A DNA stretch of 64,000 nucleotides from Omphiscola glabra (Eukaryota; Mollusca; Gastropoda; Lymnaeidae). A model generated the notes under the pieces. The model was not told the origin of the DNA. It saw only the letters and a list, made by a program, of their open reading frames with translations, and did not search any database. Positions 11,081-21,322 of the stretch are shown here, one piece after another; position 1 is the stretch's first letter; each line of letters opens with the position of its first letter. Both the position numbers and the translations under genes were made by a program. The stretch is from NCBI GenBank assembly GCA_964017045.1, contig OZ024795.1, positions 49,896,850 to 49,960,849 on the forward strand, given 5' to 3'.

Positions 11081-11682
11081 AAGACAGTGTCATAGTTGTC
11101 AATAAAGATGTTTACACTTGTAAGGACAAGACAGTGTCTTAGTTGTCAATAAAGATGTTTACACTTGTAAGGACAAGACAGTGTCATAGTTGTCAAAAAA
11201 GATGTTTACACTTGTAAGGACAAGACAGTGTCTTAGTTGTCAATAAAGATGTTTACACTTGTAAGGACAAGACAGTGTCTTAGTTGTCAATAAAGATGTT
11301 TACACTTGTAAGGACAAGACAGTGTCTTAGTTGTCAATAAAGATGTTTACACTTGTAAGGACAAGGCAGTGTCATAGTTGTCAATAAAGATGTTTACACT
11401 TGTAAGGACAAGACAGTGTCTCAGTTGTCAATAAAGATGTTTACACTTGTAAGGACAAGGCAGTGTCATAGTTGTCAATAAAGATGTTTACACTTGTAAG
11501 GACAAGGCAGTGTCATAGTTGTCAATAAAGATGTTTACACTTGTAAGGACAAGACAGTGTCATAGTTGTCAATAAAGATGTTTACACTTGTAAGGACAAG
11601 GCAGTGTCATAGTTGTCAATAAAGATGTTTACACTTGTAAGGACAAGACAGTGTCATAGTTGTCAATAAAGATGTTTACACT
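11081..11682. repeat. Second 47-bp minisatellite
   Basis: About 13 copies of another 47-bp unit: GACAGTGTCATAGTTGTCAA, then TAAAGATGTTTACACTTGTA, then AGGACAA. It starts about 100 bp after the previous 47-bp array and shares CAGTGTCA, GTTTAC and TGTAAG in the same order, suggesting common origin. Confidence 0.95.
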
Positions 11683-11829
11683 CCACAGAGTATTTGAATA
11701 GAGGACAAAGATTTGAAAATTAAACCACGACATACTAAGACGTTAGTTTCACAACTATTAAATCTAGTGAAACTAGTTGACATGAGATTGAAGACGTAAA
11801 ATAATGGGACATCGTGGAATGCTCTAATA

Positions 11830-12026
11830 CAGCGATTCTCAACCTGTGGGTCGCGACCCCTTTTGGTGTCGCACGACCCTTTCCCAGGGGTCACCAATGA
11901 CCAACTGATAACAGATATGCTCTATTGTTATGAAGTATAACCTAAAATAATTTTGTGTCTGGGGGTCGCCACAATACTATGGACTGTCTTAAAGGGTCGC
12001 GGCCATAGGGAGGTTGAGAACTACTG
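11830..12026 (-). mobile_element. SPIN-type non-autonomous hAT element, copy 3
   Basis: Opposite orientation to the other copies: it starts CAGCGATTCTCAACCTGTGG and ends GGGAGGTTGAGAACTACTG. The 8-bp target duplication is CTCTAATA (11822-11829) and CCCTAATA (12027-12034), one mismatch. Internal GGTCGCGACCCCTTTT and ACGACCCTTTCCCAGGGGTC match SPIN; the middle is more diverged than in copies 1 and 2. Confidence 0.85.
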
Positions 12027-12034
12027 CCCTAATA

Positions 12035-12458
12035 CGCCTTCCTCGCCCCATCTACCAAGCCAGGCAGACTGCATTATTTCCTGTTGCTGGTCACCATGAT
12101 GACCATTTATAAAGTGACCCCCCCTAAGCCCGCCCCCCACTTCCCGAGAGACTTCAAAAGCAAAGAGGGGTGGCACGTCTTTGGGCGCCTATCAAACTGT
12201 AACAACTGAATGCATGTAATGCAGGGTGGTCTTGAATAACGTGATGCTGACCCGTAGGCACGACATTATGTTTGTTAGGTTGCTTCGAAACACATCACAA
12301 AACAGTAGGAATAATAATGTGATGATGTAGTCATGTGATGTCATGGAGATGTGATGTGCTGGGCTGGCGTCGGGATGTGTTGTGATAGCGTTTTGATGTG
12401 AGAGAGTTGTAATGTGATGGCATTGTGATGTGGAGTGACTAAGTTTTGCTGTGATAGA
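12035..12458. other. Spacer, becoming GTGATG-rich
   Basis: The first 260 bases are single copy. From about 12300 the sequence becomes an irregular mixture of GATGTGATG and TTGTGATG words, a degenerate edge of the arrays that follow. Confidence 0.6.
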
Positions 12459-12820
12459 GTAGTGATGTGATTTAGTTGTGATGTGATGAAGTACTGATGT
12501 GATTTAGTTGTGATGTGATGAAGTACTGATGTGATTTAGTTGTGATATGATGAAGTACTGATGTGATTTAGTTGTGATGTGATGAAATACTGATGTGATT
12601 TAGTTGTGATGTGATGAAGTACTGATGTGATTTAGTTTTGATGTGATGAAGTACTGATGTGATTTAGTTGTGATGTGATGAAGTACTGATGTGATTTGGT
12701 TGTGATGTGATGAAGTACTGATGTGATTTAGTTGTGATGTGATGAAGTACTGATGTGATTTAGTTGTGATGTGATGAAGTACTGATGTGATTTAGTTGTG
12801 ATGTGATGAAGTACTGATCC
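12459..12820. repeat. 32-bp minisatellite
   Basis: About 11 copies of a 32-bp unit, GATTTAGTTGTGATGTGATG followed by AAGTACTGATGT. It belongs to a larger GTGATG-rich tract running from about 12300 to 13480. Confidence 0.93.
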
Positions 12821-12995
12821 GAGGGAGTACTGATGTGATGGCGTTGTAACGTGATGGATTTGTGGTGTGGAATGATTGAGTTGTGATGTGATGAGTAGTG
12901 ATGTGATGTAGTAGTGGTGTGATGGAGCAGTGATGTGATTGAGTTCTGATGTGACTGAGTAGGGATGTGATGGAGTATTGTTGTTATGCAGATTT
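12821..12995. repeat. Degenerate GTGATG-rich link between two arrays
   Basis: Irregular units such as GTAGTGATGTGATGGAG, intermediate between the 32-bp array on the left and the 41-bp array on the right. They suggest both arrays derive from one shorter GTGATG-containing unit. Confidence 0.7.
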
Positions 12996-13410
12996 GATGT
13001 GAGAGGATAGTGATGTGATAACTGTGATGGAGCAGTGATGTGAGAGGATAGTGATGTGAAAACTGTGATGGAGCAGTGATGTGAGAGGATAGTGATGTGA
13101 TAACTGTGATGGAGCAGTGATGTAGAGGATAGTGATGTGATAACTGTGATGGAGCAGTGATGTGAGAGGATAGTGATGTGATAACTGTGATGGAGCAGTG
13201 ATGTGAGAGGAAAGTGATGTGATAACTGTGATGGAGCAGTGATGTGAGAGGATAGTGATGTGATAACTGTGATGGAGCAGTGATGTGAGAGGATAGTGAT
13301 GTCATAACTGTGATGGAGCAGTGATGTGAGAGGATAGTGATGTGATAAATGTGATGGAGCAGTGATGTGAGAGGATAGTGATGTGATAACTGTGATGGAG
13401 CAGTGATGTG
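12996..13410. repeat. 41-bp minisatellite
   Basis: About 10 copies of a 41-bp unit, GAGAGGATAGTGATGTGATA then ACTGTGATGGAGCAGTGATG then T. The long minus-strand histidine/serine-rich frame across 12760-13551 is an artefact of this and adjoining arrays. Confidence 0.93.
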
Positions 13411-13475
13411 ATGGAGCAGTGATGTGATGGAGCAGTGATGTGATGGAGCAGTTATGTGATGGAGCAGTGATGTGA
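13396..13475. repeat. 16-bp subunit run
   Basis: Five copies of GATGGAGCAGTGATGT, which is exactly the terminal part of the 41-bp unit to the left. This is a nested expansion of one segment of the larger unit. Confidence 0.9.
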
Positions 13476-13479
13476 CAAC

Positions 13480-15370
13480 TGTGATGGAGTTATTTTTAAA
13501 AAGACAAATAATTTTTTTTTTTGAATGGGAATCCTTATAGCAATTTTGCATTGAGGTTCATAAAAATACGCACAATTACAGTAAATTCAATTTTCTAATT
13601 CATGTCAAGGTTACTAGTCAGTGAAATATAGCTGAAATCATGACCGTCTGCTGAAAAGTCTTTTATTTTAATATCTGTTGTCAAGTCAATTTAAAAACAA
13701 TTTACTCCCGAAGTAGAGGCAAGGATCTTCCATCTTTATTTCAGGGGAATTAACTCGCGTGCCTCCATTTGCTGGACACTCGAAGCTGTGGATTCATGTA
13801 TCCGGCTATAATAGATACAATTTCCTGTTGCATGCCGGGAGTGCTATTAAAAATTGCAGATCACTTCCATTTTTTTTTCTTTAAAGTTAATTTCTGGATC
13901 TTTTTATGTCATCAAAACCACGAGTTCCCGGACGATTTTTAGCGTTGACAATCTGATTTAGATAGAAAATGAATAGAAACTTTTTTCCCTTATAACAAAA
14001 TAAAATGCTGACATTTCATAGACCAATGCGTAGTCCAATACAACACCATGGTTAGAGAGTATGTACTCTCGCTAAGATTAATCGTGTATTACGTCATACA
14101 ACTAAATCGTGGATCTAGATAGACTTCAACAAGGGCAGACCTCAGAGTTCATAATTACATTGTTTATAAAAAATTAAATCAAAATGTATTGGTGTAATGA
14201 ATTAAGTCCAACCAGGTCAATATGGTTTTATTTGTTTATTTTATTTTATTTTATTTTCAATTATTGATAATTCATGAAAAAAATTAACCCTTTGAATATA
14301 ATGAATGTGAAAATAAGATTATAAATAAGCTTATAAGGTTTAAAGCAAGTACAAGAAACTGATCAGTTTGGTAGTTCGGTCCAAAGTACCTACAACTATT
14401 GAATATTTATAACAATAAGTGTTTCAGTGACAAAATGCTACATTGAATGAATAATTATTTTTATAGAACATATTTTACCACAAGAAAATCAACCGATTGA
14501 AAACTGATGTAATATGTTAATCTCAAGCAACTTTGCCTATTGAACAATCATAGAATTCAATCCGACGAACAGACACGACACAATCAAAATATGACAAATG
14601 TCCTCCTGTTATAAATAGTTCCTACGCCAAATCAAGGTCTAAATAAATGCACTGGCTACATACAGCCTGGTCTCGTTGGATTATAACGGGTTTTAGAAGC
14701 GGGGTAAAGCAAGACCAAAGATTGTCACAAATTGTTCTTATAAGGAAGGGCCATTAAATCTAGTTAGTTATGCGAAATTTGTCAGCTCATTAGCTCAATT
14801 ATACAGGTTCTCAAGCATTTTTAAATTTCTACCACTTTCAAATGGAAGGAATGTGACCCATGACCAAGATACTTGGGGTGGGAGTGGGGGTGGAGTCCTT
14901 ATATAATAACTACCAGTTAATCAAAAGACATTAACACTAGATTTTTCAGTATAAATAAAATTTTAATTAAGGGCATATTTTCATGATTTTAACAGCTCAG
15001 TTATTACAACTCAAATAATTTTTTTCGTAATTTAGTATGAAAAGGAAGTTGTATATTAAAATGTCATGCGCAGAGGTCTAAGAAGTGAGGGACAGGAAGT
15101 TATATATATGTGGCTAATAAGAGGGCAGCTGGATTTTTGTGCTCTCGCATCCATTAATATTTTATCTCAGAACATACGTAATACGTATCTTACAATCTGA
15201 GTGGATTATCACACACGTCAAGTTAATAAGACGATAACGATTATGTTTACTCCATCTGGAGATTTATATCCTAGTGGGAAACGTATTGTGTGAATAAATT
15301 GTACTGATGTAACCACACTGGATTTGACTCATGCTTTTAATAATTATAATAATAGTCTATAGGAATGCTG
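13480..15370. other. 1.9 kb of AT-rich single-copy DNA
   Basis: This is one of the longest stretches without tandem repeats. I see no coding exon with splice sites, no transposon termini and no RNA gene. It may be ordinary intergenic or intronic DNA. Confidence 0.4.
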
Positions 15371-15372
15371 GA

Positions 15373-15441
15373 TGCAGATAGACAGATGCAGATAGACAGT
15401 TGCAGATAGACAGTTGCAGATAGACAGTCGCAGATAGACAG
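15373..15441. repeat. 14-bp minisatellite, short
   Basis: Five copies of GCAGATAGACAGTT with small changes (ATGCAG, GTCGCAG). Confidence 0.88.
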
Positions 15442-15696
15442 TTGTAAGTGATGGACAACTAAAGAAGAAGAGCGGTCAAGATTATCAAAATAAATATAAA
15501 TATAACACGTTACAATGATTAAAAATGGAAATACAAACTTTAAGACACTCACTATTTCTCTTAAGTAATTGTTTCCAGGGGGGACCCCACAGTTATCCCT
15601 TCGCGACCCCATTTGAAGTCATGTCCAATGAGCTGGGAACCTGTGCTTAGTAACTCTATTATAACAGACTTTTTTTATGTTCAAGACTATCTTTAA

Positions 15697-16422
15697 CCCT
15701 TTGAACCCTTGGCTCCTGGGCCTAAAATACCCATTCCCCTGGGCTCCTGGGAAAAAATGTCCACACACTGACACACAAACAAACAAAATCAAATGATTAT
15801 AAAATTAAATAAATTTTATTTATTTCAATCTAAATGTGTCTGTTAGTAGTCCATTAGTATTAGTATTATAAAATGTGTCACAGAAATAAAATTGTCTTAG
15901 AAATGTTGTAAAATGTCATAGTAAAAGGTCATTAATACGGCCCTGATTTTTCATAAAAGCCAAGGCTAGAACTAGGGGGTAGACCTTGTTTAGTTTATTC
16001 CCTAACAACACATCGATAGCACTAGAACTAGAAGTTGTAGTCAATCGATCGGCACTAACACTATCATTGTCTATTTACTTATTTAACTCCTTTTTCAAAA
16101 CAAAATAAATATTATATAAATTATTTACATTATTATAAAACCACTCTAGTTTGTGTCCTTGAGAAAAGTAATTATTGCATTTTCGCCACTTTTATACATA
16201 AAAAAACATTACTAAAACATAACAAAAACAATGCAACCATGGGCGCGGCCATTACTGTGACCTTTCCCAAGTCACGTGATAAACCATGAACTCAGTATTT
16301 ATAACACATTTTACATACGGACATTCGATCTATGGTAAGGTATAGGAGACCGATATATCGGTCTGGCGGGTTGTGGATTTTTAAGGCGCAGACCGATGAA
16401 GCGGGATCGCGGGTTCAAAGGG
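15697..16422. mobile_element. piggyBac-type MITE, 726 bp
   Basis: The termini are perfect 12-bp inverted repeats, CCCTTTGAACCC at 15697 and GGGTTCAAAGGG ending at 16422. TTAA target duplications lie on both sides (15693-15696 and 16423-16426). CCC/GGG ends at TTAA are the hallmark of the piggyBac superfamily. No transposase frame is present, so this copy is non-autonomous. A perfect 16-bp palindrome GACCGATATATCGGTC lies near the right end (16348-16363) and may be a subterminal transposase site; that role is inferred. Confidence 0.88.
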
Positions 16423-16559
16423 TTAAATTATGGTGGGCCGATTTGCGCCCTAAATTATTACAGTAATACACCTAAATAAACATACACATATATTAACATT
16501 TTTATTGATTCTTATTTGGAAAAAAAATCCTCTATTAGGAACATCTATATATATATATA

Positions 16560-17460
16560 AATGTATGTCTGTATGTATGTATGGCCCGTATGCGCTCCTA
16601 CAACATTCATGCGATTGAGATAAAACTTTGGTGAGTTGTTTTCCACAAGCCCGCGCATTTTTCTCAATCATTACAACACTTTTAAAATATTTCGTTTTGG
16701 GCCGTTATCCTTAAATTCGTTTTTTTTTACCTTATAACTTATTATAAGAGCTTTGTAAAAAATAATTTCCGTATGCACTCCTAAAAACAATATTCGAATG
16801 GGAGCAAACTTTGGTGAGATGCTGCTGTGAGCACGCCCGCAAAGGTGTCTGAATTATTGCAACCCTTTTATAATATTCCGCTTTGAGCCACGGGCCCTAA
16901 TATAAGTCATTAGAACAATTTTACAATATTCCGTTTGAGGCCGGGGGCCCTAAATTCGTATTTTTTTTCTTCCATAAACTATATAAATATAAAGCGCATG
17001 CGCTCCTTTACCATTCATCCTTTAAATTTTGTGTGTGACATAATAGATAAGTTTTTGAAGTAATACAAACATTATACAATATTCCGTTTATGGCCGGGGG
17101 CCCTAAATTCGTCCCCCCCCCCCCCCGTATATTAGATATATAAATATCATTTCCGTAAGCGTTCCTATACCATTCATCCGATTGCGATAAAACTTGGGTG
17201 AATTGATATGCGCCCGCCCGCAATGGTTTCTTAATTATTACAACCATTTTTTAACATTCTGTTTCAGACCGGCGGTGCTAACTTAGTTTTTTTCTAATAT
17301 CAGTTCTATAAATATAATTTCAAAATGGACTAATGCTTTGGTGGATAGAATTGAATCAATACAAAATGCGACATTTCAGTTTGTGTGTAACCTAATCAGT
17401 AGGCTTATGAATTAGTACATCCATCTCACAATATTCCATTTGGGACCGGGAGCTTTTTAA
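16560..17460. repeat. Long diverged tandem units inside the Helitron relic
   Basis: About five degenerate units of roughly 130-220 bp share, in order, a block like CGTATGCGCTCCTA, one like CATTCATCCGATTGCGATAA, a CGCCCGC block, ATTATTACAACC, and ATATTCCGTTT followed by GGGCCCTAAATTCG. Divergence between units is high, so the expansion is old. A run of 14 C lies at 17113-17126. Confidence 0.75.
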
Positions 17461-17486
17461 ATATAATTTCAAACATAGCTTTTTTG

Positions 17487-17602
17487 TGTGGACTAAATTT
17501 TGAACATCGATGCTTCTCCCATGGACAGCTGTGTGTAGCCTGTTCACGCTTCCAAAAACCGTCTAATTTATTCGAGTACGCATCAGACGGTAAAAACAAA
17601 GA
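17487..17602 (+). pseudogene. Helitron Pif1-like helicase, C-terminal remnant
   Basis: The frame reads CGLNFEHRCFSHGQLCVACS then RFQKPSNLFEYASDGK. This corresponds to the highly conserved last helicase motif of Helitron Rep/Hel proteins (typically CFSHGQLYVACSRV). The Rep domain and the rest of the helicase are missing upstream. The open frame continues past the protein into non-coding sequence as far as 17768. The helicase would normally unwind DNA for rolling-circle transposition; this fragment is dead. Confidence 0.78.
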
Positions 17603-17847
17603 AAAAACAAAAGTGTTTTTCTTTATAAAAAATAATTTAAAAAACCTAATTAAAACACAAATACTTTATTTCTTTGAGTGGCATTGCGACGCACGCCGGG
17701 TACTCGCTGGTTGGCTTATAGATATCACGTGGCGAATTCGACTTGTAGAGAATGCAAAACGCAGATGACATTTAAAGGTTTTTTCTACATGTTGTCCTAT
17801 CTGACATTTGCTGGACAAGCACAAGCTTAGCCAGTCATCTACTGCTG

Positions 17848-19355
17848 GGACATTAGAAACCCTAGTATCAATGGTGTGCCCGGGACATTAGACACCTTAG
17901 TATCAAGGGTGTGCCCGGGACATTAGAAACCCTAGTATCAAGGGTTCCCGGGACATTAGACACCCTAGTATAAAGGGTGTGCCCGGAACATTAGACACGC
18001 TAGTATCAAGGGTGTACCCGGGACATTAGACACCCTAGTATCAGGGGTGTGCCCGGAACATTAAACACCCTAGTATCAAGGGTGCCCCGCCGGGACATTA
18101 GACACCCTAGTATCAAGGGTGTGTCCGGGACATTAGACATCTTAGTATCAAGGGTGTGCTCGGGACATTAGACACCCTAGTATCAATGGTGTGCCCGGGA
18201 CATTAGACACCCTAGTATCAATGGTGTGCCCGGGACATTAGACACCCTAGTATCAATGGTGTGCCCGGGACATTAGACACCCTAGTATCAAGGGTGTGCC
18301 CGGGACATTAGACACCCTAGTATCAATGGTGTGCCCGGGACATTAGACACCCTAGTATCAAGGGTGTGCCTGGGACATTAGACACCCTAGTATCAATGGT
18401 GTGCCCGGGACATTAGACACCCTAGTATCAAGGGTGTGCCCGGGACATTAGACACCCTAGTATCAATGGTGTGCCTGGGACATTAGACACCCTAGTATCA
18501 AGGGTGTGCCCGGGACATTAGACACCCTAGTATCAATGGTGTGCCCGGGACATTAGACACCCTAGTATCAAGGGTGTGCCCGGGACATTAGACACCCTAG
18601 TATCAAGGGTGTGCCCGGGACATTAGACACCCTAGTATCAATGGTGTGCCCGGGACATTAGACACCCTAGTATCAAGGGTGAGTCCGAGACATTAGACAC
18701 CCTAGTATCAATGGTGTGCCCGGGACATTAGACACCCTAGTATCAATGGTGTGCCCGGGACATTAGACACCCTAGTATCAAGGGTGTGCCCGGGACATTA
18801 TTTATTTATTTGAGAAATTTTATTTGAGAAATTTGAGAAATCACGCTTCATTCCCAAAGGCTCGAAGCGCGTTACAAGGTTCGATATTCGAGAGGCATCA
18901 CTGCTGCCAGTTAGGCGCATGTGAACTCCATCTCCCCATTAGACACCCTAGTATCAATGGTGTGCCCGGGACATTAGACACCCTAGTATCAATGGTGTGC
19001 CCGGGACATTAGACACCCTAGTATCAATGGTGTGCCCGGGACATTAGACACCCTAGTATCAAGGGTGTGCTCGGGACATTAGACACCCTAGTATCAATGG
19101 TGTGCCCGGGACATTAGACACCCTAGTATCAATGGTGTGCCCGGGACATTAGACACCCTAGTATCAAGGGTGAGTCCGAGACATTAGACACCCTAGTATC
19201 AAGGGTGAGTCCGGGACATTAGACACCCTAGTATCAAGGGTGAGTCCGGGACATTAGACACCCTAGTATCAAGGGTGAGTCCGGGACATTAGACACCCTA
19301 GTATCAAGGGTGAGTCCGGGACATTAGACACCCTAGTATCAAGGGTGTGCCCGAG
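17848..19355. repeat. 35-bp minisatellite, interrupted once
   Basis: About 39 copies of a 35-bp unit, GACATTAGACACCCTAGTAT then CAATGGTGTGCCCGG. The variants CAATGG and CAAGGG alternate irregularly. The last units change to GAGTCCGG instead of GTGCCCGG. A 137-bp foreign insert at 18801-18937 splits the array. Confidence 0.95.
18801..18937 (-). mobile_element. 3' end of a non-LTR retrotransposon inserted in the 35-bp array
   Basis: Read on the minus strand it ends with AACGCGCTTCGAGCCTTTGG followed by an AAAT-rich microsatellite tail. This is the style of the 3' end of CR1/L2-like elements (a short GC-rich stem before a simple tail). The host array resumes in register after it, with ATTA repeated at both junctions (18797-18800 and 18938-18941). 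The insertion therefore postdates the array. Confidence 0.5.
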
Positions 19356-19444
19356 ACACACCTAACAACTTACAATACTAAGCATCTGATGTATGATATC
19401 ATTGTATGTTGGATCAAACCTCGGCCAGCAATAGATCAACTGGC

Positions 19445-19630
19445 AGATGACGTGTCATGGACAGCTGTGTGTCAACCATGTACGACTATGTCACTGATGA
19501 CGTGTAATGGACAACTGTGTGTCCACCATGGACGGCTATATCACTGATGACGTGTCATGGACAGCTTTGTGTCCACCATGGAAGACTAAATAAATGATGA
19601 CGTGTCATAGACAGCTGTGTGTCCACCATC
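19445..19630. repeat. 50-bp minisatellite
   Basis: About 3.7 copies of a 50-bp unit beginning GATGACGTGTCATGGACAGC and containing TGTGTGTCCACCATGG. It ends about 35 bp before SPIN copy 4. Confidence 0.92.
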
Positions 19631-19666
19631 TCAGACAGTTGATTTTAGTGATACTACGTTCTAATG

Positions 19667-19852
19667 CAGTGGTTCTCAACTTTCGTAATTCCGCGACCTT
19701 TTAATACAGTTCCTCATGTTGTGGTAGCCCCAAACCATAAAATTACTATCGTTGCTACTTCATAAATGTGTTTCCCGATTGTCTTAGGCGACCCCTGTGT
19801 AAGGATCGTTTGACTCGCAAAGGGGTCGCCACCAACAGGTTGAGAACCGCTG
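19667..19852 (+). mobile_element. SPIN-type non-autonomous hAT element, copy 4
   Basis: It starts CAGTGGTTCTCAACTTTCG and ends CAGGTTGAGAACCGCTG. Internal CAGTTCCTCATGTTGTGGTA, CGTTGCTACTTCATAA and TTGTCTTAGGCGACCCCTG match SPIN. The flanking 8-mers TTCTAATG and CTCTAAAG agree at six positions, so the target duplication has decayed. Confidence 0.85.
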
Positions 19853-19959
19853 CTCTAAAGTTGTGGGGAAATCTTGTATTAAATAACAAGGGGTAGCTTT
19901 CAGGCCATGTAAAGTAAATGAATACAGTAACTAGATATCTCGTACATCACTCTCATTAT

Positions 19960-20275
19960 TTCTACTCTCTACTCTCTACGCCTAAAATCACAAACAACTC
20001 CGTCACCATGACTACTCTCTACTCCCTACGCGTAAAATCTCAAACAACTCCGTCACCATGTCTAATCTCTACATCTCATATCTCGTAAATCAATGTCACT
20101 ATATCTACTCTCTACCCTTGACATCTTGCCCCCTACGGTAAGAATATTATTATCTACTCTCTACCCCTAAAATCTTACATATCACAGTAATCATGTCTAC
20201 TCTCTACTCCTAACATCCCATACAGCAATGTAATAATTGTCTAATTTCTAACCATCACATCTCGAACATAACTAT
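19960..20275. repeat. Degenerate 43-52-bp tandem repeat
   Basis: Seven diverged units each opening with TACTCTCTAC or TAATCTCTAC, followed by CCTAAAATC-like and CACCATGTC-like blocks. Divergence is much greater than in the other arrays. Confidence 0.75.
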
Positions 20276-20694
20276 TTCTTTGTACTTCTTGTATAACTCC
20301 TTCTCGCCCCCACCCCACGCCCCCCCCCCCACACCAAGCCCCATCCACACACACGCACTACTCATTTAGATTTATTTTACTGTACTCTTCTTCTCAACCA
20401 GACACAAACATTCAATGTATCAACAATTTTGCAGTTAAACACTCCTTACAAAAACACAGCCGACGTTAACGTAGCTCTACGACCGTTATTTCTAGGATTC
20501 CGATTCATTTCATTAAAACACGAATGTCCAGCTCGAGATGGAAAAGTTGGGTGTGTGCAATGTGTGGAAGAGGGGGGGGGGGGGATAAAACATTTATAGC
20601 ATTTTGATAAATCACTGCTGCAGACGATAATTTGGTTACGCCAGCAACGTCTCCACGTTTCAACGGGAGATTTTGTTTGCCCTCGTTAAATTTC
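20276..20694. other. Single-copy stretch with C- and G-runs
   Basis: It contains a C-rich tract at about 20307-20331 and a 13-G run at 20572-20584. No coding feature is supported. Confidence 0.4.
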
Positions 20695-20872
20695 AATCCA
20701 TGAGCCCCAGCACAATCTCAAGAACACGGTAGCTACAAGTACTCCAGTCACCACAATCCATGAGCCCCAGCACAATCTCAAGAACACGGTAGCTACAAGT
20801 ACTCCAGTCACCACAATCCATGAGCCCCAGCACAATCTCAAGAGCACGGTAGTTACAAGTACTGCAGTCACA
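20695..20872. repeat. 60-bp tandem triplication
   Basis: Three 60-bp units starting AATCCATGAGCCCCAGCACA. The first two are identical and the third has several changes. All share AGTACTCCAGTCACCA with the next array. Confidence 0.95.
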
Positions 20873-20879
20873 AGAATTT

Positions 20880-20985
20880 GATACTCCAGTCACCAGTATT
20901 CGGTAGTTATAAGTACTCCAGTCACCAGTATTCGATAGTTATAAGTACTCCAGTCACAAGTATTCGGTAGTCATAAGTACTCCAA
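20880..20985. repeat. 32-bp minisatellite
   Basis: About 3.3 copies of a 32-bp unit, ACTCCAGTCACCAGTATTCG then GTAGTTATAAGT. It shares its first half with the 60-bp unit on the left, so the two arrays are related. Confidence 0.9.
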
Positions 20986-21052
20986 TAATCGGACTGTCAT
21001 TTGAAACAAATTTTTTAAGTGAATATTGGGCGTGGGAAAGGGGTGGACACAC

Positions 21053-21095
21053 CAAAAAAAAAAAAAAAAAAAGGAAAAAAGGGGGGGGGGGGGGG
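21053..21095. repeat. Poly-A / poly-G tract
   Basis: A run of about 20 A, then GG, six A, and 15 G (21081-21095). Homopolymers of this length are error-prone in sequencing, so the lengths are uncertain. Confidence 0.85.
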
Positions 21096-21322
21096 CGAGA
21101 CGAAAACGAGTTCAAACGACTTCGACTGACTACGCATTGAATCATTCTCTTCAAGCGAGTGTATCGATTTGTTTGTGGAAGGCTAGCGTTGATATTTTAG
21201 AGTATCGATCCAGGTACTTGTGTTTTCCTTGCCTCGTAATTTTATTTTGCAACTCCTACCCCCCCCCCTTACATCCTTTTTTCAATTTCTCACACCTCGA
21301 CCCCCTGGTCCCCATATGCAGT

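Larger units (their letters stand above)
16440..17710 (+). mobile_element. Decayed Helitron, 3' portion
   Basis: The block ends with a GC-rich imperfect palindrome (TTGCGACGCACGCCGGGTAC) followed by CTCGCTGG and then T. This fits the CTRR-T 3' end of Helitrons just after a hairpin. It contains the helicase C-terminus and, upstream, about five diverged tandem units of roughly 130-220 bp (see separate entries). The 5' TC end cannot be placed, so the left border is approximate. Confidence 0.65.
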
